DNA of 64,000 nucleotides from Heterocephalus glaber (GCF_000247695.1 NW_004624865.1:4470719-4534718), one strand, 5' to 3'; positions 11,561 through 22,140 are shown, counted from the stretch's first letter. The notes: a model not told the origin generated them from the sequence alone. Translations and numbers: made by a program.

Positions 11561-13111
11561 AAAATACTCACTTTTTAAAATAATTATTTGTTTATAGTAT
11601 TTTTATTTGTTCTATTACAGTATAAAGACCACTTAGATACCTCTTGAGTACAAGGATTGTCTTGATTACTTCTTAATCATTTTATACAACAGTATGTAAA
11701 AATTTTTATTTTAGTTCCTTTTTTAATTACCAGTTTATAGCACTGTCCTGGTATATGGGTACTCATTTGATAAATTTAGGGAATCAGATTGTCCATTTTT
11801 AAAGATTTTTTTCTGTGGATGAAAATATGTATGAAATTTTAGTAAAATAACAATTTAGCTTTTTGGACATATTCTTTGTTTTTAAGGATTATAATCTCAT
11901 TTGTAATGTACATTTCCCCCCTTTTTTGCAGCTCTTCACATAGGAGAAAGTTTTTGAATATGCCATTTAAAGAGATGAATAATTTTCAAGGACATCCATG
12001 TTAAGTATCATATTTGTCTGGCTTTGTCACATGCCACAATATGGCTTTGCTATTTGAAGAATGTCTTTGGTGGCGAATGCAAAACTGTGATTCATGGGTG
12101 CTGGGTATCATATCAGCCACATTTGGTTATGATAGGGATTTGTAGCTTTTAGAAGCTGACTTCAATACTCTGTTATAAGGAACCATTGAAAGCAAAATTA
12201 ATGATATGTATACTATAGCTTGCATTTTTTTCTAACCTACTGGATTTGGTGGTGTGTAAAATACAGTTGATATGAGACCTTATTTGCATGTGGACGCGAC
12301 CTATACTATGTGTTGGAAATCGTGATGCATTGGGTCCTGATAAATGCACTGGCAAATGCACTTAAACCATTTGTGCAGTACTCTTAATGCGCTTAACAGT
12401 ATCCTGTGTTTCAGTAATAGTAACTGAAAAGACAGTAGGTTCAAAGTCCAAATCATTGCCTTTATACAACTTGTAAATAAAGCATGTATTCCACTCAGAA
12501 TTGGGATAAAGAAGCAGTGTATCAAAAAACATTTTAGTAATGTTTTTAGTTGCTATGTTGGACTTTGAAGAGAGTATTACTGTGATGTGCACATTGTTGA
12601 CTGAATAGTTTTTCTTGGCACTGTGTGTGTGTGTGAAAGATAAACATTCAACTTATATAGTTTTTCAGTTTTCAGTATTCCTTTGCTTGAATAAATTCAT
12701 TACCCTATTGCAAGACCTGAGTTATTGTAATCACATCTGGTTATCAAGGGTTGCCTTTACAAATGTGTTTTTGTGGACATTCTAGGAAGAATTTATTTGT
12801 TCTACTCATATTTCTTTGATTAGCTGATGTTATATATTTAAGATAATAAAAATTATTTGCAGTGCAAACATTTGTTTTAAAAAGTGTTATAAAATATCAA
12901 TGGAGTAATTTTTAAAGGATTTAGAGATAATTCAGCAAAGACATGCAAATTACAAAAACAATGCCCAGGATGTAAAAAGATGAAAATAACATGTCCATGA
13001 GAGATTACTTTATTATCCTGTGAAGCCAAAAAGTATTCAGACAGTGGTAGAGTCCACTGTAGGGAGAGTAAGTTTGCCATGTCCTCACTGGTGGTCAGTG
13101 GTTCTTATCAC
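11561..13111. other. Repeat-poor intronic stretch of about 1.5 kb
   Basis: This is one of the longer pieces with no recognised repeat. It holds a (TG)6-7 run near 12622 and two AATAAA-like hexamers (12478, 12692). The minus-strand frames at 12173-12592 overlap in all three phases and look like chance. An old retrocopy of a 3' UTR or a conserved intronic element are possible but unsupported. Confidence 0.4.
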
Positions 13112-13204
13112 TTTTTTTTTTTTTTTTTTTGGTACCGGGGATTGAACTCGGGACCTTGCACTTGCAAGGCCGGCGGCAGAACCACTGAGCTAAATCCCCG
13201 GCCC
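13112..13204 (-). repeat. ID-type SINE
   Basis: Well preserved young copy (ggtaccggggattgaactcg) with a 22-nt T run. It abuts the RPL21 retrocopy. Confidence 0.92.
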
Positions 13205-13220
13205 TGAACAATCTTAAGTT

Positions 13221-13775
13221 GCTTCCTTTTGGCTGGCACCATCATCTTCTGGTAATTCACCCAAGGGTCTGACAGGCCCAAAGAGAAAGAGGAGAAGCGC
13301 CCAGTTCAGGTTCTTTACATCTTCTGGAAAACATGAGGCTGTTTCTTTGGCCACAGATAGGCAAACCTAAAGAAGGGTGATACTGCAGACATCAAGGGAC
13401 AGGTGTACAATCAGAAAAGAACGCCCCCAGGCATTACCATGGCAACATGGGACACATCTACAGTGTGGCCCTGCCTACTGTTGACATCATTTGTACACAA
13501 GGAAGTTAGGGACAAGATTCTTGCCAAGAGAATTAATGAGCGTATTGCATATATTAAGCACTCTTAAGAGCCGAGATACTTTGCTGAATTGTGTGAAAGA
13601 AAATGATCAGAAAAAGAAGAAAGCCAAGGAAAATGGTATCATAAACCTAGGTTCAACTGAAATACCTATATGCTCCATCTGGAGAAGCACGCTTCATGAG
13701 AATCTGTGGGAAGGAGCCTGAGCTGCTGGAACCTATTCTCTATAATAAATGTCAAAGAATTAAAGTCTTCTGGAC
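13221..13775 (+). pseudogene. RPL21 processed pseudogene
   Basis: This is an intronless copy of the ribosomal protein eL21 mRNA. The 5' UTR is recognisable (cttccttttggctggcacca ... ctggtaattc) from about 13221, and the coding part starts near 13267 where the ATG is lost (gtctgac). Broken-frame segments match eL21 in order: the KGKRRG region (about 13280), HGVVPLAT (about 13340), KILAKRIN (13520), VKENDQKKK (13595) and GKEPELLEPI (13708). A stop after IKHS and several frameshifts disable it. The 3' end has aattaaag near 13758 but no clear A tail; a B1 follows directly. Confidence 0.93.
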
Positions 13776-13790
13776 TATTAATTTTTTTGT

Positions 13791-13908
13791 TTTGTTTTTT
13801 GAGACAGGGTATTGCTCTGTAGCTCAGGCTGGCCTAGAACTGTGGGAATCTTCCTGCCTCAGCCTCCCGAGAGCTGGGATTACAGGTGTGTGCCACCATG
13901 CCAGGCCA
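13791..13908 (-). repeat. B1-type SINE
   Basis: Antisense B1 (ttttgagacagggtattgct to gtgtgccaccatgcc), inserted just at the end of the RPL21 retrocopy. Confidence 0.9.
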
Positions 13909-13911
13909 AGA

Positions 13912-14000
13912 TTTTTTTTTTTTTTTGGTACTGGGGATCAAACTCGGGTCCTTCTGCTTGTGAGGCAGGCGGCGGAACCACTGAGCTAAATCCCCGGCCC
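13912..14000 (-). repeat. ID-type SINE
   Basis: Subtype ggcggcggaacc, adjacent to the preceding B1. Confidence 0.92.
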
Positions 14001-14109
14001 TAAAATGTTTTTCTTAATTGAGTAATAGTGTGGTGTCTTCTCTAAAGAAATATTTAAAGCAAATTATAATTGCACTCTCTTCCTAAAAAAAAATCAGTGG
14101 ACTACTTCT

Positions 14110-14490
14110 TAGAGCATTTTTAGGTCTGTAGAAGATGGAAGAGATAGTAGAGTTCCCATGGGACCCCATCCCCTCTGCCTTCCTAGTGTCGCTTGTGGCT
14201 AACATCCTGCACTGAGGTTACAGCATTGTTACGAACTAAGAGTGATAGCATACGTTATGGCTTACTCTTATTTGTACATTGTTTGTAGTTTCAACGAATG
14301 CACAGTGTGTTGTATCTACCATTACCACACCCAACTGAAGAGGTTTGCTGTCCTAAAAAGCACTGTGCTCTACCTGTTTCTCTCTCCAGCACTCCCATTT
14401 CCCTAGTCCCTAGACGTCTTTTTGCTATCTCTATAGTTTTGCCTTTTTTAGAATGTCTTAGTGGAAATGTGCAAGATACAGCCTTTTTAC
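14110..14490 (-). repeat. L1M 3'-region fragment (target of the large L1)
   Basis: Antisense L1M wording: 'agagttcccatgggacccca', 'aacatcctgcactgaggtta', 'tttgtacattgtttgtag', 'ctatagttttgccttttt'. A related L1M text resumes at 21756, across the younger L1. Confidence 0.75.
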
Positions 14491-14601
14491 ACCCATGTCT
14501 TCAAGAGTTCTCCCTATTCTGTCTTCCAGTGTTTCTGTTTTAATATTTAGATCTTGATCCATTTTGATCTTAGTGCTGGTGAAAGATGTGGGTCTAGTTT
14601 T

Positions 14602-14689
14602 GTTTGTTTGTTTTTGGTACCAGAGATCGAACTCAGGTCCTTGCGCTTGTGCAGCAGGTGGCGAAACCACTGAGCTAAATTCCCGGCCC
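14602..14689 (-). repeat. ID-type SINE
   Basis: Subtype gtgcagcaggtggcgaaacc. Perfect 15-bp duplication tgtgggtctagtttt at 14587-14601 and 14690-14704, inside the L1. Confidence 0.94.
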
Positions 14690-14884
14690 TGTGGGTCTAG
14701 TTTTAATCTTCGGCAAGTAGAAAGCCAGTTTTTCCAGCACTGTTTATTAAAGAGGCTTTCTTCCACTGAAAGTGTTTGTCTCCTTTGTCAAAGATAAGGT
14801 GGCTGAGTGTGTTTGGAGTTGCTTTTTGTAACTACTACTCTGTTCCATTGATCCTCAGGTCTGTACCCCACCCCCAGTACCATG

Positions 14885-15235
14885 GTGTTTTTATCACTGA
14901 AGCCAGGGACAAAAACCATATGATCATGTCAATAGATACAGAAAAAGTGTTTGACAAAGTCCAACACCCATTCATGTTAAAAACTCTACAGAAAGTTGGT
15001 ATAGATGGTCTTTATCGTAATCTGAAAAAAAGCCATCTATGACAAACCAACAACTGACATCATATTAAATGTATAAAAACTGAAAGCTTTCACTCTAAAA
15101 TCAGGAACAAGACAAGGATATCCACTATTACCACTCTTATTCAATATAGTTCTGGAAATATTAGTCACAGCAATTAGAATAAGAGAAAGAAATAAAATGA
15201 ATAAGAATAGTAAAGGAAGAAGTTAAATTGGCTCT
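14885..15235 (+). pseudogene. Inverted block of L1 ORF2 (reverse transcriptase core)
   Basis: Read on the + strand, this piece begins [20 protein letters not shown] and continues through [17 protein letters not shown] to KEEVKLAL. That is the RT segment that should directly follow FIPGIRE...NICKKC of the minus-strand copy ending at 15240. So the next L1 segment is present but flipped. The adjoining YADD region and what follows are missing before minus orientation resumes below 14885. Confidence 0.85.
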
Positions 15236-15745
15236 GTTAATATGGTGTACTACATTTTTTGCATATGTTGAACTATTCCCGAATCCCTGGGATGAATTCT
15301 GCTTTGTCATGGTATGTGATCTTCTTGATGATTTGCTGCATTCTGTTTGGCAGTATCTGATTGAAGATTTTTACGTCTATGCTTATTAGGGAGATTGGCC
15401 TGTAATCCTCTTTTTTGGTTGGATCCTTCTCTGGCTTTGGTATCAGAGTAATGCTTGGTTCCAGAAATGAATTTGGGAGTATTGCTTCCCTTTCAATTTC
15501 ATTAAAGATTTTGAGAAGTAGCAGCATTGGGTTTTCTCTAAAGTTCTTGTAGAATTTAGTAGTAAATCCATCAGGGCCTAGGGTTTTCTTTGTTGGTAGC
15601 TTTTCAATTACAGCTTCAATTTCATTGGCTGATACTGGTTCATTTAGAATTTTTATATCTTCTTGATTCAGCTTTGGTAATTCATATGTATCTAGGAATC
15701 TGTCTATTTCTTCTGTGTTTTCCATCTTACTAGAATACAGGTTCT

Positions 15746-15834
15746 TGGGCTGGGGATGTAGCTCAGCTGCGGCGTGCCTGCCTGGCAAGCACAAGGTCCT
15801 GAGTTCGATCCCCAGTACCAAAAAAAAAAAAAAA
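15746..15834 (+). repeat. ID-type SINE, ancestral-like variant
   Basis: Reads gggctggggatgtagctcag then ctgcggcgtgcctgcctggc. Duplication aggttct at both ends (15739-15745, 15835-15841). Closer to the general rodent ID consensus than most copies here. Confidence 0.9.
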
Positions 15835-16340
15835 AGGTTCTCAAAGTAATGATGATCTTCTCGATTTCTGTAGGATCTGTTGTGATTTCACCCTTTTTAT
15901 TCCTGATTGCATGGATTTCTTTCCTTTTTTGATAAGGTTGGCTAAGGGTTTGCCAATTTTATCTAATCTTTCAAAGAACCAACTCCTCAGTTTATTGATT
16001 TTTTTAAAAAATATTGTTTTGTTAGTCTTCATTCTGTTAATTTCTACTCGGATCTTTATACTTTTCCTCCCTCATGAGCCTTAGGCTTGACTTGTTCTTC
16101 TTTTTCTAGAAGTTTTGAGGTTCAAAATTAGGTTATTTGATCTTGCTTTTTTTTCTGATATAATTTACTGCTATAAATTACTCTCATAGGACTGTTTTCA
16201 TTGTATACCATAAGTTCTGGTATGTTATATTGGCATTTTGGTTTAATTGTAGAAAATATTTAATTTCTTCTTTGATTTCATTTGTGACCTGTTGGTTTTT
16301 CATGAGGGTGTTAATTTCCATGTGTTTGTGAAGTTTTTTT

Positions 16341-16427
16341 GTTTTTTTTTTTTGGTACCAGGGATCGAACTCGGGTCCTTGTGCTTGCAATTCAGGCGAC
16401 AGAACCCCTGAGCTAAATCCCTGGACC
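16341..16427 (-). repeat. ID-type SINE
   Basis: Duplication tgtttgtgaagttttt at 16323-16340 and 16428-16443. Body shows cctggacc for the usual cctggccc. Confidence 0.93.
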
Positions 16428-16560
16428 TGTTTGTGAAGTTTTTGTGGTTTATTTTGCTATTGGTTTTCAGTTTCATTGCACTATGGTCTGATAATAATGC
16501 ACAGGCTAATTTTAGTTCCTTTGCATTGTTCTATATTGAAGACCTCTGCAGTAGGTTCCA

Positions 16561-17041
16561 ATCATTGTATGAAGCAAGGCTGAAGGAAAAAAAACTAAAA
16601 GACAGAACTAAAGAGACAGAGAAACTGGGGAGTCAGGACAGCCAATGCTGCTTATTCAGCCAAAGGCATTGATCAGTCAAAGCCACTGATTTTTATTGGT
16701 AATCAACTGGGGTAAAGTCAAACTACGTGCTAAAGGGAGACTACATGTTAAGGACATGCAGTTGTGCAGTTACTATGGATACTAGTGCAGGCAAGAGTTG
16801 TAAAGGAAAAAAACAAAGCACTCTCTAATTAGGAAAAGAATAGACAAAATATATAGTTATAATTAAATCCTTGTCCTCCTAGTTAAGAAAATTTTAATTG
16901 TGGGAATGTAATTTGGGTGCAAGTTACTCTGACCTATGGCCATACTTGCTTCTCAAAATAAGCCAGTTGAGGGGTTAACTCTTTACAGCCTTCACTGCTT
17001 ACAGCCTGCTTTGGGCATAATCAATACTGCAGTCCCCTACA
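16561..17041 (-). mobile_element. Solo LTR of an endogenous retrovirus (class II-like)
   Basis: The 481-bp block interrupts L1 ORF2. On the minus strand it starts TGTAGGGGACTGC, has a TATA-like tatatatttt, an AATAAA (accaataaaaatc) and a pyrimidine-rich U5-like end (tcttttagttttttttcctt) before cttcataca. A probable 6-bp duplication, gttcca / gttcta, lies at 16555-16560 and 17042-17047. No internal gag-pol is present. Six-base duplications suit ERVK/IAP-like elements, but the family is unassigned and the left edge could be 5 bp further in. Confidence 0.65.
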
Positions 17042-17290
17042 GTTCTAGGAGGTAGTGTGTGGTCTATTTTGGAGAACATTCCATGTTCAGCTGAGAAGAA
17101 CGTGTTCTGATGTAGGATGGAATGCTCTGTAAACATCTACTAAGTCCAGTTGTTCAAAAGTTTGGTTCAGTTTTGATGTTCATTGATTTTTGCCTAGTTG
17201 ATCTATTTGTGACACTGGAGTATGGAGGTCCCCCATTACAACTGTATTAGTGCTTATTTGAGTTTTCATGTCCATTAATATTTGTTTTAT

Positions 17291-17381
17291 TTATTTATTT
17301 ATGTATTTGTACCGGGGATTGAACTCAGGACCTTGCACTTGCGAGGCAGGCGGTGGCACCACTGAGCTAAATCCCCAGCCC
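17291..17381 (-). repeat. ID-type SINE (first of two at one site)
   Basis: Subtype ggcggtggcacc. Target copies attaatatttgttttat (17274-17290) and aataatttgttttat (17382-17396). Confidence 0.92.
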
Positions 17382-17396
17382 AATAATTTGTTTTAT

Positions 17397-17490
17397 GTTT
17401 TTTTTGGGTTTTTTTTGGTACCAGGGATCAAACTCGGGTCCTTGCGCTTGCAAGGCAGGCGGCGGAACCACTGAGCTAAATCCCTGGCCC
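17397..17490 (-). repeat. ID-type SINE (second at the same site)
   Basis: Subtype ggcggcggaacc. Flanked by aataatttgttttat (17382-17396) and attaatttgttttat (17491-17505), so the target word now appears three times. Confidence 0.92.
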
Positions 17491-17999
17491 ATTAATTTGT
17501 TTTATATAGTTGGGTGTGCTGGTATTTGGTGCATATATATTTGTAATTGTTACCTCTTCCTTTTGGCTTGAAATCCACTTTGTCTACAGATAGAATAGCT
17601 ATCCCTGCTTTTTTCTGAGTTCCTGTCTCATGGAGTATTGTTTTCCATCCTTTGACTTTAGCCCTATGAATTTCTTTTTGAATTAAGTGTGTTTCTTGTA
17701 TGCAGCATATTGTTGGATCTTGCTTCTTGGTCTATTCTGTCTGTTTCTTTTGATTGGTGAATTGAGACCATTTACATTAATGCTTATAACAGATACAACT
17801 GACTTACCCTTGTCATGTTATTTTCCTGTTGTTGATCCCCCCAAACCCATTTAATTACTTGTCTTGCCTGGTAGATTCATTCCGTTGTGGTTCTAGTCCT
17901 TGTTATATCTTTCTAGATTGTCCTTCAGAACATTTTGGAGTGCTGGTTTGGTGGTCATGAATTTCTTCAGGTGTTCTTTGTCATGGAAGTATCTTATTT

Positions 18000-18918
18000 C
18001 TCCATCAATTTTGAAAGATAGTTTTACGGGGTATATCAATCTGGGTTGAAGATTGTTTTCCTATAGGGCTTGAAATACTTCATTCCAAGCTTTCCTTGAC
18101 TTGAGAGTTTGTGTTGAGACCTCTGCTTTGATTCTGATGGGCTTTCCTTTATATGTGATTTGTTTCTTTTTTCTAACAGCTTTTAATATTCTGTTCTTGT
18201 GTTGAATTTCTGGAATCTTGACTATTATATTCCTTGGTGTAGATTTTTTTTTGATTGTGGCTAATTGGAGTTCTATATGCCTCACTTATCTGTATGTCAA
18301 ATTCTTTTTCCATGCTTGGGAAGTTGTCTGTCATTACTTAAGTGAGCAGTTTTTTTTTTATGTCATTTTTATGATCTCCTGCTTTTTCATTGACTGATCA
18401 GTCTGTTATTCTTCTTTGCATCATCTAGCAGCTACTGGATTGATTTTTTTGTGGTCCCTTGCTATTTTTAAGAAAGCTTTCTTTTCATGATTGCTAACCA
18501 CAATCCTGTCTTCTATATCTGATATTTTGTCCTCACATTGGTTCCTTCTGCTGCATATACTTTCAATGGAATTTTTAATCTCCTGGATATCTGTTTGAAT
18601 CTATTTCATGGATTTCATTTCTTTTCTATATTGGCTGTTCATGGTTTCCATCATGTTTTCTAAGCTCCTCTATTTAAAAAATTTTTTTTATCTGTATCTG
18701 GCCTAGTGTCGCTAAACATGTCTTTCATTATGGTCACCATCTGTGTAATTATCTGAGAAATTATTTTTGATTTGATTTTTTTTTTCTAGAGCCTCATTTA
18801 TCTGCTTTGTTACTTCCACTGTTACCACTTCAGAGAGTCCAGGTGGGTGGCTTTCAAATTGTTCCACCTCATTGCCCTCTTGGTTTGCTTTTGGTGAGGT
18901 GAAAGTCTGGGGTTGCAT
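18000..18918 (-). pseudogene. L1 ORF1 remnant (nucleic-acid-binding chaperone)
   Basis: ORF1p is the trimeric RNA-binding protein of the L1 particle. Two open segments remain. The N-terminal one at 18918-18712 begins MQPQTFTSP. The other, at 18285-18061, has the conserved C-terminal wording TPRNIIVKIPE, KGKPIRIKAEVS and LKSRKAWNEVF. The part between has frameshifts and T-rich interruptions. Confidence 0.8.
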
Positions 18919-19449
18919 CTTAAGTGTCTACTTTCTTTTTGTTGTTTTTTTTTCAGTTTAATTCCTGGGTTGATGCTTGTAAATGCTTATGGCAGGTAGC
19001 TTTATTGCCAGCATTTAGAACCATTGTGAAATGGCTACTTCTCAGGGATGTCTTCCAGGTGTAACTGGCTTTTGGGTTTTAAGTCTGTTGCGTGATCCTA
19101 CTTCTACAATTTATTAAGGATTAGAAGTTGCTGCCTACTTGGCCTAGCCCCTGGTTCTTTGACACTGACCTATAGTATTGTTTATGACCCTCTTGGCAGT
19201 CTCAGTCTTGGCACACCAGCAAGAACAACTGATTAGAGCAATTATGTCACCTTGGCTAAGGTAGTACAACCAGCGGTAACAATAGCATCAAACACAGGTT
19301 AGAAAATGACAAACTGTGGTAACTATTAATTTGCCACCTTTAACCATATGAACTATGTTTGTGGTTATATAACAAAATCTGAAACCATAAAATTCTATAC
19401 AGTAAATATGCCCTCAATATGGTGATTTTACTCTCAGGGGAGAAAATTT

Positions 19450-19720
19450 AAAAGGGGTTGGGGAAAAAAATAGAGAAATAGAAGAAGAGGAAAGAAGAGA
19501 TTAGAAACCAGGCTGAAGGACAAAGGAAGCTTACATGAATTTCTGGAAATTGGTGAAGAAGACAAGAGGGAAAAAGAGAAGGAAGAAATAAAAATAAGAA
19601 AAGAACAACAACAAGAAAACTAGAAGCAGTGTTCATGCTCTTATAAAAATGAGAACAAACAATGAAGAAAAAGAAAAGAAACACAACAAGAAAAGAAAAG
19701 AAAAAAAAAATCCACTTCGG
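19450..19720. repeat. Purine-rich tract within the L1 5' UTR
   Basis: About 270 bp of A/G on the + strand (gaagaagaggaaagaagaga). Probably the 5' UTR of the host L1. Confidence 0.55.
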
Positions 19721-19814
19721 GATGTGTCTTCTGCTGTCACTGGTAGACAGCATGGGCAGACAGAGCCCAGATCCATGTTGCTTAATCCCAGCAAGTCAGA
19801 CATAGATTTTCTTT

Positions 19815-20957
19815 TTTGTATTAAATTCTTTTATTGGTACATTGTAGGTATACAACACAATTACATTTCTCATTGGGAATTGTACCTTTATATAATGCAT
19901 CTTGGTTCTTATTTTTTCCCCATTCCTAGCCCTCCCTTCACGCCCTCCACCCTTCCCTATTTACAAAGACTCTATTTCCATTTTTTCCATTTCTCAGCAT
20001 TTTTCCTTTCCCTTCTTTCCTTTCCCCTGCCCCTCCCACCAGCCCTACCCCTTTGGACCTTTTCTTCCTATTTTACATTATCGATTATTCATTCTAATCA
20101 TTGGTACATTTTGGGTATACAATATAATGACATTCATCATTGGAAATTTGCACCTTTACATAGTCTCTCTTGGTTCTTGTTTTTCACCCTTGCCCAGCCC
20201 TCCCTTCAACCCCTCCAGCCCTCCCTATTTACAAAAATTTTGTTCCTATTTTTCCATTTTCTCATATTAATCCCATTCCTTTCTATCCTTTCCCCTAGCC
20301 CTCCCACTTCCTTCCCCTTTGCCCCTTTTCTTCCTATTTCACATGACCTATTATACATTTAGTCCTTATTTACACTTTCAGTTTCTCACAGCAGAGAAAC
20401 TATTTGGTATTTACACATCTGTGTCCTATTTATTTCACTTAAGAGTATTGCCTCAGTGTGCATCCACTTAGCTATAAATGTCCCTAATTTCTCATTTTTT
20501 ATGGCTGAGTAGTACTCCATTTTTTTAAAAAAGCCACATTTTCTTTATCCAGTCTGCAGGTGATGGGCATTTGGGCTGTTTCCAAGTTTTAGCTATTACA
20601 AACTGCGCTGCTATGAACATGGGTGCACATATATCACTGTGGTATGATTCTTTTAATTCTTTGGGGAAGATCCCCAGCAGTGGAATAGCTGGGTCAAATG
20701 GGATTTCCAGTCCTAGTTCTTTGAGGTATCTCCATACTGATTTCCACAGTGCTTGCACCAGTCTACACTCCCACCAGCAGTGGAGCAGGGTTCCTCTTTC
20801 CCCACAGCCCTGCCAGCATTTGTTATTGGTTGATTTCATGATAGCAGCCATTCTTTCTGGAGTGAAGTGAAATCTCAGCGTTGTTTTCATTTGCATCTCT
20901 CGAATGACCAGTGACGTTGAACATTTTTTCATGTATTTATTTGCTATTTCTACTTCT
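19815..20957 (-). mobile_element. 5'-truncated L1 nested in the L1 5' UTR
   Basis: The element carries the ORF2 C-terminus (20971-20525, with WECRLVQALWKSVWRYLKEL and CPSPADWIKKMW) and a 3' UTR ending in aataaaag. A 16-bp duplication, aagtcagacatagatt, flanks it: about 19793-19808 on the left and 20960-20976 on the right. The 3' UTR occurs twice in tandem (see the separate entry). Confidence 0.88.
19830..20350 (-). repeat. Tandem duplication of an L1 3' UTR
   Basis: Unit A (about 20091-20350) and unit B (about 19830-20090) share the series 'ggtacattttgggtataca', 'cctttacatagt', 'tcttggttcttgtttttc', 'ccctatttacaaaaat', 'cctttcccctagccctccca'. The single-unit relatives at 24515 and 32555 show this is not the usual state. 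Confidence 0.85.
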
Positions 20958-21062
20958 TTGAAGTCAGACATAGATTAATGGCCAGTCAGTGGATAATCCC
21001 ACCAAACCTGTACCTTTAGTTTCCCTGACGTTCAGGCTGGTTTCTGGCTGTGAGGCTGGTAC

Positions 21063-21066
<4 letters not shown>

Positions 21067-21099
<33 letters not shown>

Positions 21100-21172
21100 A
21101 GTACCAGGGATCGAACTCAGGACCTTGCACTTGCAAGGCAGGCGTGGTGCCACTGAACTAAATCCCTGGCCC
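21067..21172 (-). repeat. ID-type SINE
   Basis: Subtype ggcgtggtgcc with a T run of about 31 nt, the longest in the window. Duplication ctggtacccatt / ctggttcccatt at 21055-21066 and 21173-21184. Confidence 0.92.
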
Positions 21173-21755
21173 CTGGTTCCCATTGTTTTCAATCTGAAAT
21201 ACTCCATGTGCCTCCTGCTGGCTTCAACTTGCTCCTTGACCTCTTGCCCATTTGCACTTGGTTCCACCTTGACACTGGGAGCCGCTAGATGGAGCCAGCC
21301 TGCAGCTGCTTTGAGTTCCAAGCTCAGTCAGTCCCTCTCCAAGATGGCTACCAACCAATGCCCTCTCCTGGGGGACGCCCGAACCTGAATAACTCACCAG
21401 TCACTGCAGTCTGCTCTGTCCACTGCTGCATTCCACTGGTGCGTTTCTCCGTGGAGGCCTCTGGGGTCATGCGTAGTCACTGTGAGCCTGCAGGTTCGAG
21501 CTGCCACTCCCATGCAGTGAGTCAGGACTCAAGGAGAAAGTGCTGTTTCCCACCTCCTCCTTCTGCATTGAGGTCTCTCTCCTCACTCCCCACGGGCTTC
21601 AGTTCTCACTCCGGCTCCTTGCTGGGTCCCAGGGACCCACTTCCCTTCTCCTTTCCGCATATTGCTACATTTCAGGGCCTGGACACCAAATCTCAGAGAA
21701 GCTGTTTCTCTGCTGTCCACCACTCCACCATCTTCCCAGAAGTCCCTGTTTTTAC

Positions 21756-22140
21756 TTTTGAATAATATTCCATGTACCACAACTTACCTGTTTACCCAGT
21801 GAAGGACATATTGTTTGGGTCCAGTTTTTGGCACTTATAAAGGTGCCATAAGCATTTGTATGCAAGGCTTTTGTATATCATAAGTTTTCAGCTCATTTGA
21901 GAAAATACCATAAATGTGAATGTTGGCTCATATGGTAAGATTACTTAGTTTTGTAAGAACCTGCCACACTCTTCCATAGTGTCTACCATTTGCACCTGTC
22001 AGCAGTGGATGAGGGTTCTGGTTCTTCCACGTCGTTGTTTGCAGTTGCTATTCTTGGGTTTTTGTTTCTGGATTTTAGCCAATCTAATAGGTATATAGTG
22101 GTATTTCATTTAAAAATTGCAGTTCCTTAATGAGGTATGC
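21756..22140 (-). repeat. L1M 3'-region fragment
   Basis: Antisense L1M wording: 'ttgaataatattccatg', 'ttaagattacttagttttgt'-like text, 'cagcagtggatgagggttct'. Probably the other side of the L1M at 14110. Confidence 0.7.

Larger units (their letters stand above)
15240..17990 (-). pseudogene. L1 ORF2 remnant, endonuclease and first half of reverse transcriptase
   Basis: The minus strand reads as L1 ORF2 with multiple breaks. The best open segment (15821-15273) includes KLPTKKTLGPDGFTTKFYKN, ITLIPKPEKDPTKKEDYRPI and HDKAEFIPGIRE, which are reverse transcriptase blocks ahead of the YADD motif. Three ID SINEs lie further 5' (16341-17490) and one at 15746, and an LTR splits the endonuclease-to-RT region. 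Confidence 0.85.
14491..21745 (-). mobile_element. L1 retrotransposon, near complete, rearranged and interrupted
   Basis: On the minus strand the element starts near 21745 with ggacttctgggaagatggtg, typical of an L1 5' end. It then runs through a GC-rich 5' UTR, ORF1 (about 18918-18000) and ORF2 (about 17990-14491), and stops inside ORF2 without a 3' UTR or A tail. Inserts are ID SINEs at 14602, 15746, 16341, 17291, 17397 and 21067, an LTR at 16561, and another L1 at 19815. A block at about 14885-15235 is inverted. A short possible duplication, tttttac, lies at 14484-14490 and 21749-21755. Both frames carry stops, so it is dead. Confidence 0.85.

Noticed and set aside
19649..20362. 237-codon + frame, the longest in the window
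   Set aside because: It runs antisense through L1 5' UTR and a tandemly duplicated L1 3' UTR. The length comes from the pyrimidine-rich repeats.
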